A DNA stretch of 64,000 nucleotides from Desmodus rotundus (GCF_022682495.2 NC_071391.1:10701680-10765679); one strand, 5' to 3'; counted from the first letter of the stretch, positions 47,876 through 61,497 are shown. The notes: a model not told the origin generated them from the sequence alone. Translations and numbers: made by a program.

Positions 47876-47917
47876 AACTGTATTTCAAAATAATCAGTAT
47901 GCCAAAGTGGCATTCTT

Positions 47918-49997
47918 TGTGCTCAGGCACCCATCCTGGTGGTGCTTCACAGCTGATGTTGGTGTTTCTTGTTTGTAACATTTTCTTTGCTATATAATTT
48001 AAAAGACTACATGCAAACAGTAACTAGGGAATTGGAGTGGCTATCTTATTCTCAGACCAAAATAAAATAAAATAAAATAAAACAACTTTAAGACAAAATT
48101 GTTACAAGAGAAAGAACAAGACCATATATAATGATAAATATATCAATCCATAAAAGAGAGATATCATTATAAACACACTGAAAAAATCGACAGATTAAAG
48201 GCAGGACAGACAGTTCTGCAATAAGAGTTAGAGATTTCAATGTCCAACTTTCAATAATGTATAGAAGAACTAGAAGTTAGACCAATAAGGAAATACGGGA
48301 TCTAAACAACACTATAAACCAACTAGACCTGACATATGTGTGACCCATAGACTCTTGAATATACCTTCTTCTCAAGTGAATATGACAAATTTTTCAGGCT
48401 CAGCTACAGGTTAGGTCACTAAACAAAGTTCAATAAATTTAAAATGATTGAATCATCCAGGGTATCTTTTCCCACCACAAAGGAATGAAATTAGGAAGGA
48501 ATAGCTGGAGGAAAACTTAAAACATTCACAAATATGTAGAAATTAAGCATCATAGTCTTAAACAACAAATGTGTGAAAGAAAAAACACCAAGGAAATTAG
48601 AAAATATCTTGAGACAAATGGGAATGAAAATACAACACACCAAAATTAAGGGAATGCAGAAAAAAGCCATTCCCAGAGGGAAATTTATATCTGTGAATGC
48701 CTATGCTGCAAAAGAAAATGATCTCACCTTAATACATAAGAAAAAGAAGAAAATATTAAACTAAAAAAAAGTGGAAGGAAGAAAATAACTGTGAGTAGAA
48801 AAATGAAATTGAGAATAGAAATAAATAGAACCAGTCAAATGAACCAAGGCTTGGTTCTTTGAAAAACTTGACAAACATTAGGAAAAGTAATCAAGAACAA
48901 TGCAGATGACTCTAATGATTAAAGTGAGGAATGACAGGAAGGATATTATTAGCAAAGTTACAGAGATTTGCACATCTGAGTGTGCACGTTTGAAAATAAT
49001 ATCTGCAGAAAAATGGCACACACATGTTATGATTTTACTCACAGTGAATCAAATTTATTGTGTGCTTTGTATGATTACATAAATACCACAGGTTTATTGT
49101 AATACACTGCAGAATTTCAGTAAAACAAAGAAAAATAATGAAATGATTTACTCTGAGATTTCCATAGTTAACATTGATGATTATATTTAATTGATCATTT
49201 CTAATGTGTGTGCCTACTTGGTGCACAAGGTATGTGTGTGATACCGTGTTTTTATAAGAGATGCTCACTTTTAAAAACATTTATTTCCTTTTCCCTAGAT
49301 TTCTTCTTCCATTTGTCATCTCTAGGAAAATATACTTAAAAACAATGACTTATGAACAATCTCATGACTACTCCAAGCTCTTCTTATTATATGCAAATAT
49401 TTTAATAATAATAGTGGTTCTATCATATCAGTGGATTATATTATATATAATATTTAATTGGATATACACATAAATCCTGCCTAATATTCACTGGTATCAT
49501 TGTATCATCATTTATTGTATGAAAGTACATTGCTAATGAAAGATGTTTTTTTCTCTAAAAACATAACTTCCCTATCGAGTCATTGCTAGGGCTAAATATA
49601 CATAAAATTTTAAGTAATATTCCATTACCAGCCTGGTTTTAAAAATTTCTGTGACAAATTATGAAAATGAGTGACATAGTTTCCAATATGTGATACAGCA
49701 GGGACTCTATTACAATTGAATCTATTACAATTGAATCTATTACATAGATCCTTGTCAAAAATTCTGACTGAGAAGAAATATTTCACAATAAAATTAAACA
49801 ATGCACCAAAGAATGAAATGCTCTCTGTGGACACATACATAACTACAACTGAAGACCGAAAAATCTCAATGTTTTAGCTAATTTTCAATTGGGACATCGA
49901 TAAATTGAGTTTAAGATAAACAGCTGTTGACATTTTACTAAAGATCTGTAAGACATCAATTCCTGTGAATAGACTCATGTTTTAATAAATGAGTAGA
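47918..49997. other. Single-copy spacer with an old L1 fragment
   Basis: No gene is seen. An (AAAAT)n tract lies at about 48,058-48,085. A short direct repeat of 'caattgaatctatta' occurs two to three times at 49,710-49,745. The remainder outside the L1 fragment is AT-rich without recognisable features. Confidence 0.6.
48090..48900 (+). mobile_element. Old L1 ORF2 endonuclease-region fragment
   Basis: The sequence follows the order of the L1 ORF2 endonuclease domain: a 'tataatgataaa' start, a 'gagatttcaatgtcc' stretch, 'cagggtatcttttcccaccaca', and the 'cccagagggaaatttatat' and 'aatgcctatgctgcaaaag' stretches. It is heavily mutated, without a long frame, and more diverged than the other L1 pieces in the window. 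Confidence 0.65.
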
Positions 49998-50939
49998 TTA
50001 TTTACATAGCAGTTTCTTCAGTGCCTTTATGACATCCTTGTTTCTTAGACTGTATATCATGGGGTTAAATAGGGGAGTCGCAATAGTGTAGAAAAGAGAA
50101 AGCACTTTGTCGGTTCCTGCTGAGTCTTGAGTCTTGGGTCTTAAGTAGGTGATAGTGGCTGATCCAAAGAACAGTGTCACCACTATGAGATGAGATGAGC
50201 AGGTGGAGAAGGCTTTGGCCCGACTTGTGGCTGATGGCAGTTTCAGAATTGTAGAGATGATTTTGCTGTAGGAGACAAGGATCAATGGGAATGGAACTGT
50301 GCCTAACAGCATAGCAACTATGTAGACCATTGTTTCTTTTACAACGGAGATCCCACAGGCCAACTTGAGTATCGGGGGGATGTCACAGAAGAAGTGGTTG
50401 ATGAGATTAGAACCACAAAAGGACAGGGAGAAAATCTGGAATGTCTGCCCTATTTGGACTGGAATGCCACCGATCCAAGACCCAGCCACCAGCTGGACAC
50501 AGACCTTGTAGTTCATAACTAGAGGATAGTGCAGAGGGTGACAAATGGCCATGTAACGGTCATAGGCCATCACGGCCAGAAGGAAACACTCAGTGGCTCC
50601 CAGCATGAGGAAGAAGCACATTTGTGCAGCACAGGCAACCAAAGAGATTGTTCTTCTCTGGGTGCAGAGACTCGTGAGCATTCTGGGGAGAACAACTGAC
50701 ACGTAGCAGATTTCCAAGAAGGAAAAATTGCCCAGTAAAAAATACATCGGGGTCTGGAGAGCAGGGTCCAGTTTTGTGATTAGAAACACGGTGCCATTGC
50801 CTATCAATATCATGATGTAGATAATTAAGAATAACCCAAATAGAAACCACTGGAGATGGGGCGCATCAGCAAAGTCCAGGAGAACAAATTCCATCGGCTC
50901 AGTTAGATTTCCCTCTGGTGGTCTTTCTTGGTGCTTCAT
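49998..50939 (-). CDS. Olfactory receptor, family 10 (OR10AG1-like), intact
   Basis: The gene encodes a 313-residue receptor. Features are a glycosylation site at Asn11 (NLT), LQTPMYFLL, MAYDRYMAICHPLHYP, ECL2 cysteines with GSNLINHFFCDIPP, KAFSTCSSHL and [14 protein letters not shown]. The long N-terminus (MKHQERPPEGNLTEPMEF), LEICYV and LPRML, and the TITYLRPK segment point to family 10, subfamily AG. ATG 50,939 is chosen because a consensus acceptor (cctctgtccacag) ends exactly at it. Slight oddities are LLDF for the common LLGF and YFLLGNF for YFFLGNF. It lies outside the duplicated array. Orthology to human OR10AG1 or its pseudogene neighbour cannot be separated here. Confidence 0.92.
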   Translation of the reverse strand: MKHQERPPEGNLTEPMEFVLLDFADAPHLQWFLFGLFLIIYIMILIGNGTVFLITKLDPALQTPMYFLLGNFSFLEICYVSVVLPRMLTSLCTQRRTISLVACAAQMCFFLMLGATECFLLAVMAYDRYMAICHPLHYPLVMNYKVCVQLVAGSWIGGIPVQIGQTFQIFSLSFCGSNLINHFFCDIPPILKLACGISVVKETMVYIVAMLLGTVPFPLILVSYSKIISTILKLPSATSRAKAFSTCSSHLIVVTLFFGSATITYLRPKTQDSAGTDKVLSLFYTIATPLFNPMIYSLRNKDVIKALKKLLCK

Positions 50940-52112
50940 CTGTGGACAGAGGAAATTAACAGTGTGCCTTTATTTTTACCCTCATGGGTGAGTGCCGCTT
51001 CTTTACATTGTATCTGGACGAGAAGATTGGTTTTCACGATCACTGCAACTGTTTCCAATTAATACATTCCTCATTTTCTCTGTGTAGATAGTAGGGATTA
51101 TCAGTGTAAAATTCCCTTAAATTATGTTTCAGGTCATTGTTCGTACTTCCTGAATACAGCCCAGGATAAACCCAACCATGTCCTGCTCAACACAGACACT
51201 GGAGAAACTGGGGGTGTTGAAGACAGACCCACAGCTTTGCCATATAATCTCCCTTTTCATGAATTACTCTTCTTGACAATCCAGCTCTATATTAAAAATT
51301 GTCTTCCTGTACTTGAACAATAAAAATCAAAAGTATTTAATACAAAAAGAAATTAAAAAAGAGAAAAATTGCCTTCCTTATACTTTTTCCACTGCCTATT
51401 GTAACACTTCATTTCTCTTCCATCATTTGATTACCTTGAATGTACACGTCATTACACAGTTCATATTATTAGGTAGTTGATAAAGAGAGAGAGAGGGAAT
51501 TTTATTGCATATAATGGAATAAAACAAGCTATTTTTTAGTAGAATAGTGAGTGGGGAATATAAGAGGGTTCTATTGTGGACAAGCTGCCTGGGAACACAG
51601 AGACGGAGAGCAGTAAGGAGGGAAACCCTGGACACACAGCAGTGGCTTAGAATGTGTGTGTTACCTGTGTGTGCGTGTGGGTGTGGGGTATATTACCTGG
51701 GGTGTTTACCCCATATACTGGGTGCCCCTCCACCATCTCTGTTGTTCTTTAAAAACAACACTTTAGGTAACCATTTCTAAACTAACCTTTTTTAGACATA
51801 AAGATACTGACACTGACTAATGACAGATACTGTGATCATTTGCACCGAAGTTTGTTTCCCAGTGTATTGCTATTTTAATTTGGATATCTTAAGAAAATTG
51901 GTACATTTGCACAAAAGTTTTAACGGCAAGTCAGAGCCTAGGATTTTTCGTTTTAATTATCGGACTTGAGTGTGAATCCTACCTCCAAACTCTGTGAAAT
52001 TAAACAATTGTTTAAAGTGCCTGATTCCAAAACTAAGTAAAGCATGAAACACTTTTTAAGTGAAATCATTATTCTTAAAAGGGAAAAAAGAATTAACATG
52101 CAATGTAATCGA

Positions 52113-52338
52113 ACTTTTAAAAATATTTTATTTATTTATTTTTAGAGTGGAAAGGAGAGAGAAAGAGAGGGAGAGAAACTTTTATGTGTGAGAGAAATAT
52201 CATTTGACTGCCTCTCACAGGCCCCCAACCAGGACCTGGTCTGTGACCCAGGCATGTGCCCTGACTGGGAATCAAACCAGTGACCTTTTGGTTCACAGGC
52301 TGGCACTCAACCCACTGAGCCACACCAGCCAGGGTGTA
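52113..52338 (-). mobile_element. VES SINE
   Basis: The tRNA head is at the right end (complement of 'cactgagccacaccagccag'), with the 'actgggaatcaaaccagtga' box and the A-rich tail at the left. It is well preserved compared with the copy at 13,888. Confidence 0.9.
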
Positions 52339-53719
52339 ATCCAGTTTTTAAGTGTGAATGGTACACAGCACATTTATGAATGGCAGCATTTAATGTAAGT
52401 AATTTAATTCATTACTTCAATAAAGTGACTTCTGGTACTAAAGATATTACATGTATATATATAAAATTTGTAACTGCACAAATCCAATTTTTCGTGATAA
52501 AATCATAAATTTATAACATGAAAAATGCACGATTTGTGCATGTTTTTCTCTAGAGGAGAACAAGGTAGAAAAAATAGATTCACTTTTTTGTGCTTTAACA
52601 AGATTATCTATGTCACTGTTCTTTCTTGTAAATGCTTAAGTTCTTATTATTCAAGGAAATAAAATTCAATCTTTGATGGTTTTATTTTAAATTCCAGATT
52701 TCATTCCTTGAATAAATCCAAATAATTAAGGGAACGTTTTAATTTGTTACATATAAAAAGCTACCTAAGCTTCAGCTGTATCTGTACATTTGATATAAAA
52801 TGTCAAATTAAATCTTGAAATCAATAAAACACTTAACATTTTATCTTGAAAAGTACTTAAATCTATCTTTTTTCCCCCATTAATATAAATGTTCTTTGGA
52901 TTCCCTAATGGTTGGACATTTATTTCATGGATTGTTTTCCTCCAAATCTCCTAAGATAATATCAAGCTGAGCGCATAAATATTAAACTTATTTGTTATGT
53001 GTTGGCTCAAACTGAAGTTTTCTATAATATTATGTATACCTAGAAAATATTCTTCAATATTCCGGTTTTCAGTATTCTGAAGTGATTTAACATCATTATT
53101 TATCGCCCACTATACATTGTATTTAATAGAATTACAATGTGCACGATTTGCTTCACTGCAATGACACATGTCCTACTATAAGTTCGATATTAACTTTAAA
53201 TTTAAAAACATGTGCTAAAGCTGAATGTCAGTATAAAGTAGTTCATATTTACCTTTTTTACTTGGGATGTTGCCAGTTTTTCTCACTGTAGAGGGTTTAA
53301 ATCTTTAAATTAATGTAGGTGAAACCACTTGTTTCATGCGCCTTCAAATAGTGTGTTCTTTCTAAACAGAAGATGCTCTTTAAGTAAAATAGTCATCTCT
53401 GCCCCTGGGATCTCTTCCACCCGACACATTTAAATTTTTAATTAAAACAATACTTTGGGCACCGTCTCATTTGCTATGTGTACTTTTCCCCTGAAAGCTC
53501 TCACTTTACCCAGAATTCTCCTTCCTGAGTCTCTCCGTGGAGTAGAGTGTTCAGTGCACCTTGTTTCTTAGACACAAAGAGCACGCTGAGCAATGCCGTT
53601 TGAGGCCATCCCATATTGACACACATTCAATGTTTACCTTATTTAATATAAATGCTCTATATGGAGCCTCTGCTCCTATTAGGTGGTAATCTTGAAGTTG
53701 TTTTTCTTACGAGGATTTC

Positions 53720-53950
53720 TTTAAAAAAAGATTTTATTTATTTATTTATTTTAGAGAGATGGGAAGGGAGGGAGGGAGAGAGGGAGGGAAGCATCCACGT
53801 GCAAGGAATACATCAGTTGGTGGCGTCTAGCATGTCCCCAGCTGGGGACCTGGCCCGCAACCCAGGCCTGTGCCCTGACCAGGAATCAAATCAGTGACCT
53901 TCTGGTTTGCAGGCTGGCGTTCAATCCACTGAGCCACAGCAGCCAAGGCG
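53720..53950 (-). mobile_element. VES SINE
   Basis: Same layout as the other two copies: the head complement at the right ('cactgagccacagcagccaa'), the 'gcccgcaacccaggcctgtg' region, and an A/G-rich part complementing the CT-rich 3' portion of the SINE. Confidence 0.9.
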
Positions 53951-56014
53951 AACTTGTTTATTTTTTAAAAAACACATTCTTTTCTAATAGGTTCCTTGAT
54001 TCCTAAAGGCTGGCCCATGTACCAGTTGTAATAAGTGTTCTGAAGACAGAGCTAATGTATCTGTTTCTTCATGACCACCTGAGCAAACCGGAGATTTAGC
54101 TGTTGAATGTATTTATTAAACATAGTTCAAAATTAAAATTTTAACTCAAAGATGCCAAGCAAACAGGCTTCAATTGTGGGAAAGACATATTGTTTTCAAT
54201 GCTTACATTGGTTAAGAATCTTGGGTTGGAATCAATTTCTCATGACAAAAACAGGATGCTCCTTCCTATTATTTAGTAAATGGTGACTTGTAAAGGTTTA
54301 TGTTTATGAGGAAAATACATTTACGAGACAGGAAACTCCTATAGTCATGTGACACTGGCGAGTGACTAGGAGAGTTTCTGACAAAATATCAGGAGTCACT
54401 TGCCGTCAGGGAAGGCCAGGGAGGAGTGGGCAGTGGGACGCCTCAGGGTACCAAGATGTGACCCAGCACAGCACCAGAGTGAGGGGCAGGCAGGGCTGAC
54501 TACTGCAGGAGCGCATCCAAGTAGCTCAGCCAACACAGAGCTCTAAGCTTCATAATTAGCACACTGTAGCATCATGCATGGCTAGAGAGATCTCCTGGTG
54601 CCACGGAGTGCAAATCCCAGAAAAAGGCTCAAATACAAATGAGAATGTATCATTAACAAAGAGAGCTTACCAAATTGGCAATTATGGACTACAAAATAAA
54701 TACTATTGGCAGAATTTAGCAGCCTTAGAAGAAAAAATAATAAATAATAAACTTTTCTTAATCCCTTATACTACAGCAAGAAAAACACCCAACATACACA
54801 AGGTTAAATATTTTACAAAGTGAAATGATAAAGATAGTCTAAGAAAATTTTTTAATAATTTTGGAGTAAGAAAAATTTAACTATAACTCACAATTCAGAA
54901 AGCAGGACACAAAAAATTGAAAACGCTTCTTTGCCAAATAAATAATTCTGCATTATAAAAAGAAGCAAACCTCCAAAGTGAAGTCAAATAGAATCGATAG
55001 AATGGAATAGTGATTACAAATAATATCTTAAATAAAGTGCTCTTATTCCTAAATACTGAGGATCAGTCCCCAAAAACCAAAAAAACAAACTAAACAGTTG
55101 AAGGACCATTTCACAGAAAAGATAGGAAAGTAATCTTTTAAACATATAGACACTCAACTTTAATTATAAAGAATTAAATTTTAATTTGAACAAGGAATTA
55201 GTTAAAAAATGAGACACTTCCTGTGCGTTTTATGTAAATAAAGAGGAAGCAGGCACCATTGATCAGCATCACAACCGTGTTCACTTTTTGAATCGATTAG
55301 TGAAATTTGCAGACATGAAGTTACATATTTAGTAACATGACATTGCATCAGCCACAGATTGTAATCCAGCTAAGTATAAAAAACCACATGGGCTATCACG
55401 TTCTGACTTTATGAACCTTAGTTTTGATGTTGTCACATATCCTTTTTTCTCCCAGAGCTCTGTGATGCCTCTAAAATACAAGTTTTATAACTTATGCACA
55501 TTTTCCTAGTGCTTGCACTAAGAAGACTGCTTTGCCGTGACCAGTGATCTAAACCAGAAATGGACGTCATTCCTTTAGTTTTTGGAAAATACATATGGCT
55601 TGGTTTGGAGTAAGCCCTCGCAGAGGTTTGATTCATTTCCCCCAAACAATTCGGTAGTTTCTCCGCTCTTGAATATATTTCTGTTGTTGATTATTTTTTG
55701 AGGTAAAGGGTGATTAATTTTCCTGAAGTAGTTTCAGGAAAAATAGAAGTGTGGCATTGTTACTGGTGGAAAACAAGTTCTTGCGATGTCTAAAGGAAAA
55801 GATTTTCCTGAGACCAGCACGGGAGGGTGGGGATCTGTGGTATGGATTCTGTATGAGGTCCAATTAAGGGGGTTCCCCTCCTGACTTCCTGACGTCCCAT
55901 CTTCATCCATCTCACTGTGGACAAAATCCAATCTTGTCTGCAGTAGGGCCAGGATGCAGGCCACTGCTCAGAGTCTGTGCTCTGTGCTAAAGTCCAGTCC
56001 ACTTCAGACAGGAA

Positions 56015-56332
56015 GAGTCAAGAACCATGTGCTGTCACTCACATGTGGGATGGAACAGTGAAAACCACATGTGCACAAACAAGCCAACAGGCAAACAAAC
56101 GAAAACTCGGGCACAGACAGCAGTGTGCTGGTGACTAGAGGGAAGGGGGGTGGGTTAGTAGTAAATGGTAAAGGGGGTCAAATAAATGGTGAAGGAAGAA
56201 GATTTAAATTGTGTGGTGGGAATCTGGGGGTGGCCCACAGTGCAATATGCAGGTGATATAGAACTGTACACTTGAAACCTGTATAATCTCATTAATCAAT
56301 GTCACCCCAATAAATTTAATTGAAAGATAAAG
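56015..56332 (+). mobile_element. L1 3'UTR fragment
   Basis: The end 'gtacacttgaaacctgtata' followed by 'caccccaataaatttaatt' is the common mammalian L1 3' end. The preceding G-rich stretch with 'ggtgactagaggg' fits the 3'UTR. Confidence 0.7.
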
Positions 56333-57454
56333 CAAAAGAAAATATAAGAATTCTCTGGAGAAAAGCAGGCTGTTGGCTAAAGTGCTGTCTGGGCGCACAT
56401 TCCTGCATCCATGAGAGCTCCCGTTGGTCCACACCATTTACACCTGGGGCATGGTCAGTACTGATTCATTTATTTAAAAAGTGTGTTTCTGAGGAGTGTG
56501 CCAAGATCTCATTTGACTTTAATATACCTTTTACTGGTTACGGATGAGCGATTTTCATTTTCTTGGTCATTTGGCTTACCATCTTTTGTGAAATGCTCCT
56601 TCAAGTTTCCTGACAAATTTTCTCTCAAGTTTTCTGTGTTTTGAATTTAGAGCACTTCTTTATATGTGGTGTATTAAGCATTTTGCATTGAAAATTTCAC
56701 TCTGAATGGCTTCTTTGGATGAAGAGTACTTCTTCATCAATTCCATTCAACATATCAATGCTTTCCACTATGGCTACTAGTCTTATTAAAGCTACTTTTC
56801 TCACAGTCGAGGCCATAAACATGTATTACCTTTGCAAAGAGTCATGCTGCATTTAGTATTTAGGTTTAAAGATTATCTGAATCTTTTTCTGAATTATGGG
56901 AAGCCAGGATCACTTTTTACACCTTTACACTCATTTAAATTAATGTAATTTATTAAAATTCCATCTTTTCTACACTGCAAACTTTAACATATTCAAATGT
57001 GTTCATGTTCTACAGTCATTCAGCAAGTGTGCTCGAAAGGCTCTCCATATACAGTATTTTTTACTAGCCGACTTCTTTTTAATGAAATAATAACAATGAA
57101 TGGAAAGAGGATCTAAAATATACACTATGATATTTTAGGGAAATATTGGGACATGAATTACTAGATAAAAGATACTGTATTTTTTCTGTCAACAGTTTCA
57201 AATCAGCAGCAAAGTTTTGCTGATAGAAACTAGTCCACTAAGCATAAGATTTCTAAAATATTCATTTCTTATTGGAAATATTACCACTTGGGATATCAGA
57301 AAGTCCAGCCAAAAATGGCAAGTTCAAGAATAAGTAAGGACAATCAATTCATTGTGGAGCATAAAAGGAAAATACAAGGTAACTTCCAATCAGACAAAAG
57401 CAGAATTAAGGGAGAAAACTGAAAATGCATTCAAATCAGTGGCTGATGCATTGA

Positions 57455-58387
57455 ACTCTAAGGTACCATTTTCTCAAGGCCATCCTGTCCCCCTTATTCC
57501 TCAGATTATTTATCCTGGGATTACACACCAGGGTGACAACGGCGTAGGAAAGGGAGAGGAATTTGTCTGTCCTGGGAGAATGTTTGGATTCGGGTCACGA
57601 ATGTTTGGAGAGCGGAACAAAGCCACAACTATGTTGTGAGATGAGCAAGTAGAGAAAGTGGGGGCTCATCCTGTTGCTAATGTGACTTCAAGGTGGTGGA
57701 GAGGACTTTACTGTAGGAGCCAAGTATTAACAAAAAGGGGATCATAATAAACAGCACAAGAACCGTAAAGACCGGCATCTCCTGCAGGAAAGGGTCCCCA
57801 CGGACCAGCTTGAGCACTGGGAGGATGTCACGGATGTGATTAATTTGGTTAGATCCACAAAATGGCAGAGAGCAGATATGGCACGTCTGCCTCAGCCTGA
57901 CTGGAAGTCCACTCACCCAACAGCCAGCCATCATCGGCCAGGTACAGCGCTGGTGGTTCATACCCAGAGGACGTGGCAGAACGCCACGAATGGCCACACT
58001 GCCATCACCGAATGTCACTGTCAGGAAAAAGAATTCTGTGTGCCCAAGCATTAAGATAAAACATACTTCTGTTACACGAACAATGAAAAATGGATTTCTT
58101 TTGTGAGTCCAAATTTTTATGAGTATTCTACAAAGAGTGAGAAATACATAACAGATTTCCAGGAAGAAAAAATTACTGAGGAAAAGACACACTGGAGTTT
58201 GGAGAGCCTGGTCAGCTCCGGTTATGAGGACAATGATGCCTTTTCCCCCGAGCACTATTACACAAACAAGAAAAATATCACACACAAAAATATCATTCAG
58301 AGATTGGGAATACAATAAAGTCCCCCCAAATCAAATTCCAGCATTGAAGCGAAATTTGCTTCTGGTTGGTATTTTTTGGTGTTCCAT
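57455..58387 (-). pseudogene. Olfactory receptor family 10 (OR10AG/AF-like) pseudogene
   Basis: Relic of a full OR. The ATG at 58,387 still follows a good acceptor (ctatttttacag), and the N-terminus starts MEHQKIPTR like the intact neighbour's MKHQERP. A TGA about 19 codons in, a shortened TM1, loss of DRY (FGDGS in its place) and a broken TM6-TM7 mark it as long dead. The middle frame (58,315-57,677) preserves LEICYV, PFCGSNQINH and PFLLILGSYSKVLSTTLK. The 3' part near 57,470-57,640 is readable only in pieces (LRNK near 57,497). It may correspond to the human OR10AF1P position, by order only. Confidence 0.85.
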
Positions 58388-60449
58388 CTGTAAAAATAGT
58401 GACATTAATCATTTATTCTTCTGATTTGTTTTTATTGCCTAGAGGAGATTGAGGAATTAATATATAAAGTCATTATTTCCATTCAAATGGCAGCATTTTA
58501 TATCATAATGTTTAAGAGAAAAACTGAATACAATGGTGAACATATGCTAAATCTAAAGATAGCAACACAATGAAATAGATAGTAAGTTTGCATTTTAATG
58601 CAATTGAAGGGTTCTAGAAAGAGCATTTTTAGCTCTTGTTTGTGGACAGAGCAAAGTGAGTCTTTTTGCCCCACGCATCACAAACAGAGTCCTTCAGCAG
58701 AAACATTTGTGTCCCTCACAGTTCCCAGCGGGGTGCTCACCATGGAATTCTGCATCGCCCTCCCAGCAACACGACACTTCCGTGTGCCCTTTGGCAAGCA
58801 GACCGCGTGCATTCCTGAGCTCTAACACTGCTCTGGCTCGTCCCGGTGCTGCAGGAACTTTCCCCAGAAGTTTATTCTTGTCTAACTGATCTGTCAAAAT
58901 CAAATAAAGGACATTATCACCCGGCATTATGTTTCAAGAGCTTCCACTTACTCAATCCCATCCTGCAGCAGAGAGTTGATAAACGTATTCTGACCTATAA
59001 ATTGGGTAATTAGTAATGAACTTAAGAAGTAAATTGCATAGCTAATATTAGAGGAACGTTGCCTCGTGCATATAACCTGATGTTTCTTGCTGTCTGTGAG
59101 TAGTTGTTCTCATTAAAACAATTCTCATTTTAATAATTATCTGAGGTACATATAAAAATCCAAATTGAACAGAATAATTATTATAAATAAAATTATTAGA
59201 CAGTTGCTCCCAAAAATCAAGTACTAAACATTGGCTTAAAGTGTTTAGTTCTCCTTTTAAGGTATAAAGAACTGTGCAAACTAAGACAGACAAAACAACG
59301 TCCAAATGGAGTCAGAGCCACTATCCCAGACACCGTGGCTTTGCATGTCTTACTCCTCATTCAAACCTTCGGAATGTTTAGGCAAAATAACCTTTACACT
59401 GGGCCAAAGCAACATTGTATTCCAACTGTTTTCAGAACTAATAGGGAAGCAGACGTCCTGACTACAAGACTAAAAATTAAAGACACATCTGTTTATTTAC
59501 TGGTGGTTTTCAACCACCCTAATGGGGGCTTGACAATCCCGGCTTGATTACAGGAGAGAAATCGCAACCTTAGCTGAACGCCTCTTGTCCTCTGAACTCT
59601 CCAGAAGCCTGGATTCTTTACACACCTCATTCGAGTCCAAGTAAGCCTGCAGCACCGCATATAGGGGGCAAGAAAGAAACCCTGGGAAGTTCCTGCTGCC
59701 CAGTGCTTTCAGATCTCCCACATGTGCCTGCGTCAGAGGCAATGCACCTGCAGAGCGGCCCAGCGGCTTCCCCGTGACCCCAAGTGACCTCTGCGTGCTC
59801 CTAGTGCACGCTTGATAAGAGCATTTCCTGGACGGGAAATGTTTGTTTGATCAATGTTTGGCATATTCAGGGAAAATACTTTCCCATTTGGGTTGATATG
59901 GTGAAATCTCAAAAATTGGAACACATTTGTTTTATTGTCATTAAGTGTGAATAGATTTAAATTATCTTAGTTATTTCACATAAGCCTTATTTAGTGCTTT
60001 AATTCTCAACACTTTTAGTGTCTTACATATTTAAGTTTTTGCTTTTTTTACTTTGTCATTTTTGAATTTGTTTAAAATATTTTTGTCAGCAATATATGAA
60101 AAGCATTTTATACATATTTTTGGTACTGAAAAAGGGACATAGGCCCGATTTATGAATTTACCACTAATGTAATCTCTGTTCATTTTGATTTGTCCAAGAC
60201 AAGAAACTCACATATGTCATTCTTTGTACAGTTTTTATATTTTTAATTATCTTTCTCATTCGTCAAATATAGAACCTCTCCATTGATTTAGGACCAATTG
60301 ACATTTTTCTTTCTTTTTTGTTTTGAGGATTGTTTTATTTATCTTGATTCAATATTCACTTATAGTCATTTAATTTTAACTATGTTCATTTTTAATAATC
60401 TCACATTTGTCCACCTCGGTATCTATTATAAAAGCCTTTTAGTTGTTTT

Positions 60450-60870
60450 TTAAAAAAGATATGGTACATACATACAACGGAATACAAAAAGTCATAAGAA
60501 AAGGTGAGACAGTGGCATCTGAGATAACATGGTGGACCTTGAGAATATGATGCTAAGCCAAATAAGTCAGACAGAAAAAGTTAAGAGCCATATGATTTCA
60601 CTCATTGTGGGATATGAAACTAAAAGTAACAAATAAACAAGAACAACAAAACTCACAGAGAGACAACAGTCTGGTGGTTCCCAGAGGGAAGAGGGGAAGG
60701 GGGCAGTGAAGGGTGAAGGGGGTCAAACACATGCTAGCAGAAGACGACTTGACCTTGGCTGGGGAACCCACAGTGCAGTACACAGATGATGTATTATAGA
60801 AGCGCACACCTGAAACCTATATAATTTTATTAACCATTGTCACCTACTACATTTAATTACAAAAGACTCT
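60450..60870 (+). mobile_element. L1 3' end fragment
   Basis: It reads through the end of ORF2 ('ggtacatacatacaacggaa') into the 3'UTR, with 'gtctggtggttcccagaggg' and the terminal 'acacctgaaacctatataat' followed by 'aaccattgtcacc'. Another short, older L1 piece ('actggtcggtggttgccaga') lies at 61,185-61,270. Confidence 0.75.
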
Positions 60871-61497
60871 TAATGTTACATATTGTTTCTTCTTAGTTCA
60901 CAAAAAATCTGGTGTTTCTTTCAAAAATCAAAGATAATTTGGTTGATATTGAAATTTCTCTGCCAAATGCTAAATATCTTAAAACATTTAATAGGAGTCA
61001 GAAAGGGGGCAATGGAAGAATTTTCTTTGCTATATAGTTTTATATTTACTGAATAAAAGTTACCTCTTTTAATTTACATATTACATTCTCTCCAATAAAT
61101 CTAAACTATAAATAAAAATAATTTAAAATCATAAGTTATTTGAAATCCTGTCACTGTGAAGAAGCCAATATTTTTTTCTAATACAGAGAACAGACTGGTC
61201 GGTGGTTGCCAGAGGCAGGGCGGTGGGATGGCAAAGTGAAAGATGGTGGGCAAAAGGTACACACTTCCAGTTGTTTTTTTTTTCTCCATTGCCTTTATAG
61301 TATTTATTTTTTAAGGCTCTACAAAGTGCTTAAAGATAATGAAACACTTATTAGATTTCTTAGCTTACAGAGTGAAGATCCCCTTGCACTCACTTATCAC
61401 ATTTATCTTTTCTTAACCAAGGTATATTTAATTCAAGAATAAAGGGTGTTAAAACATTGACTGACTTTACAAAGACAAATTGAATATCACTTTAGAA

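Larger units (their letters stand above)
39069..47917. repeat. Segmental duplication unit 4 (F', A', LTR, A, relics)
   Basis: The block from 39,069 to 44,180 follows 19,690-27,885 without the L1 and HAL1 insertions. The flank F' holds a MIR remnant (39,240-39,430) and the GC-richer island (39,590-39,900). A' starts about 40,836. After the LTR, block A continues to 45,285. The OR5W2-like relic, block C with a MIR (46,750-46,880) and hAT-like element, and the OR5I1-like relic follow. Homology ends at about 47,917, a few dozen bases into block E; this is the right edge of the array. Confidence 0.85.
50940..57454. other. Intergenic region between OR10AG-like loci
   Basis: Apart from two VES SINEs and an L1 3' end, I see nothing coding. 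A GT-rich tract lies at about 51,655-51,690. The 54,350-54,550 part is GC-richer but has no recognised motif. Stretches near 55,730-56,010 have open frames on the minus strand without homology I can name. Confidence 0.55.

Noticed and set aside
48573..48764. 63-codon frame on the plus strand as a small gene
   Set aside because: It falls in the old L1 ORF2 endonuclease-region fragment.
58598..58927. Overlapping open frames on both strands in a GC-richer piece
   Set aside because: No start context, splice signal or family resemblance; composition alone explains the open frames.
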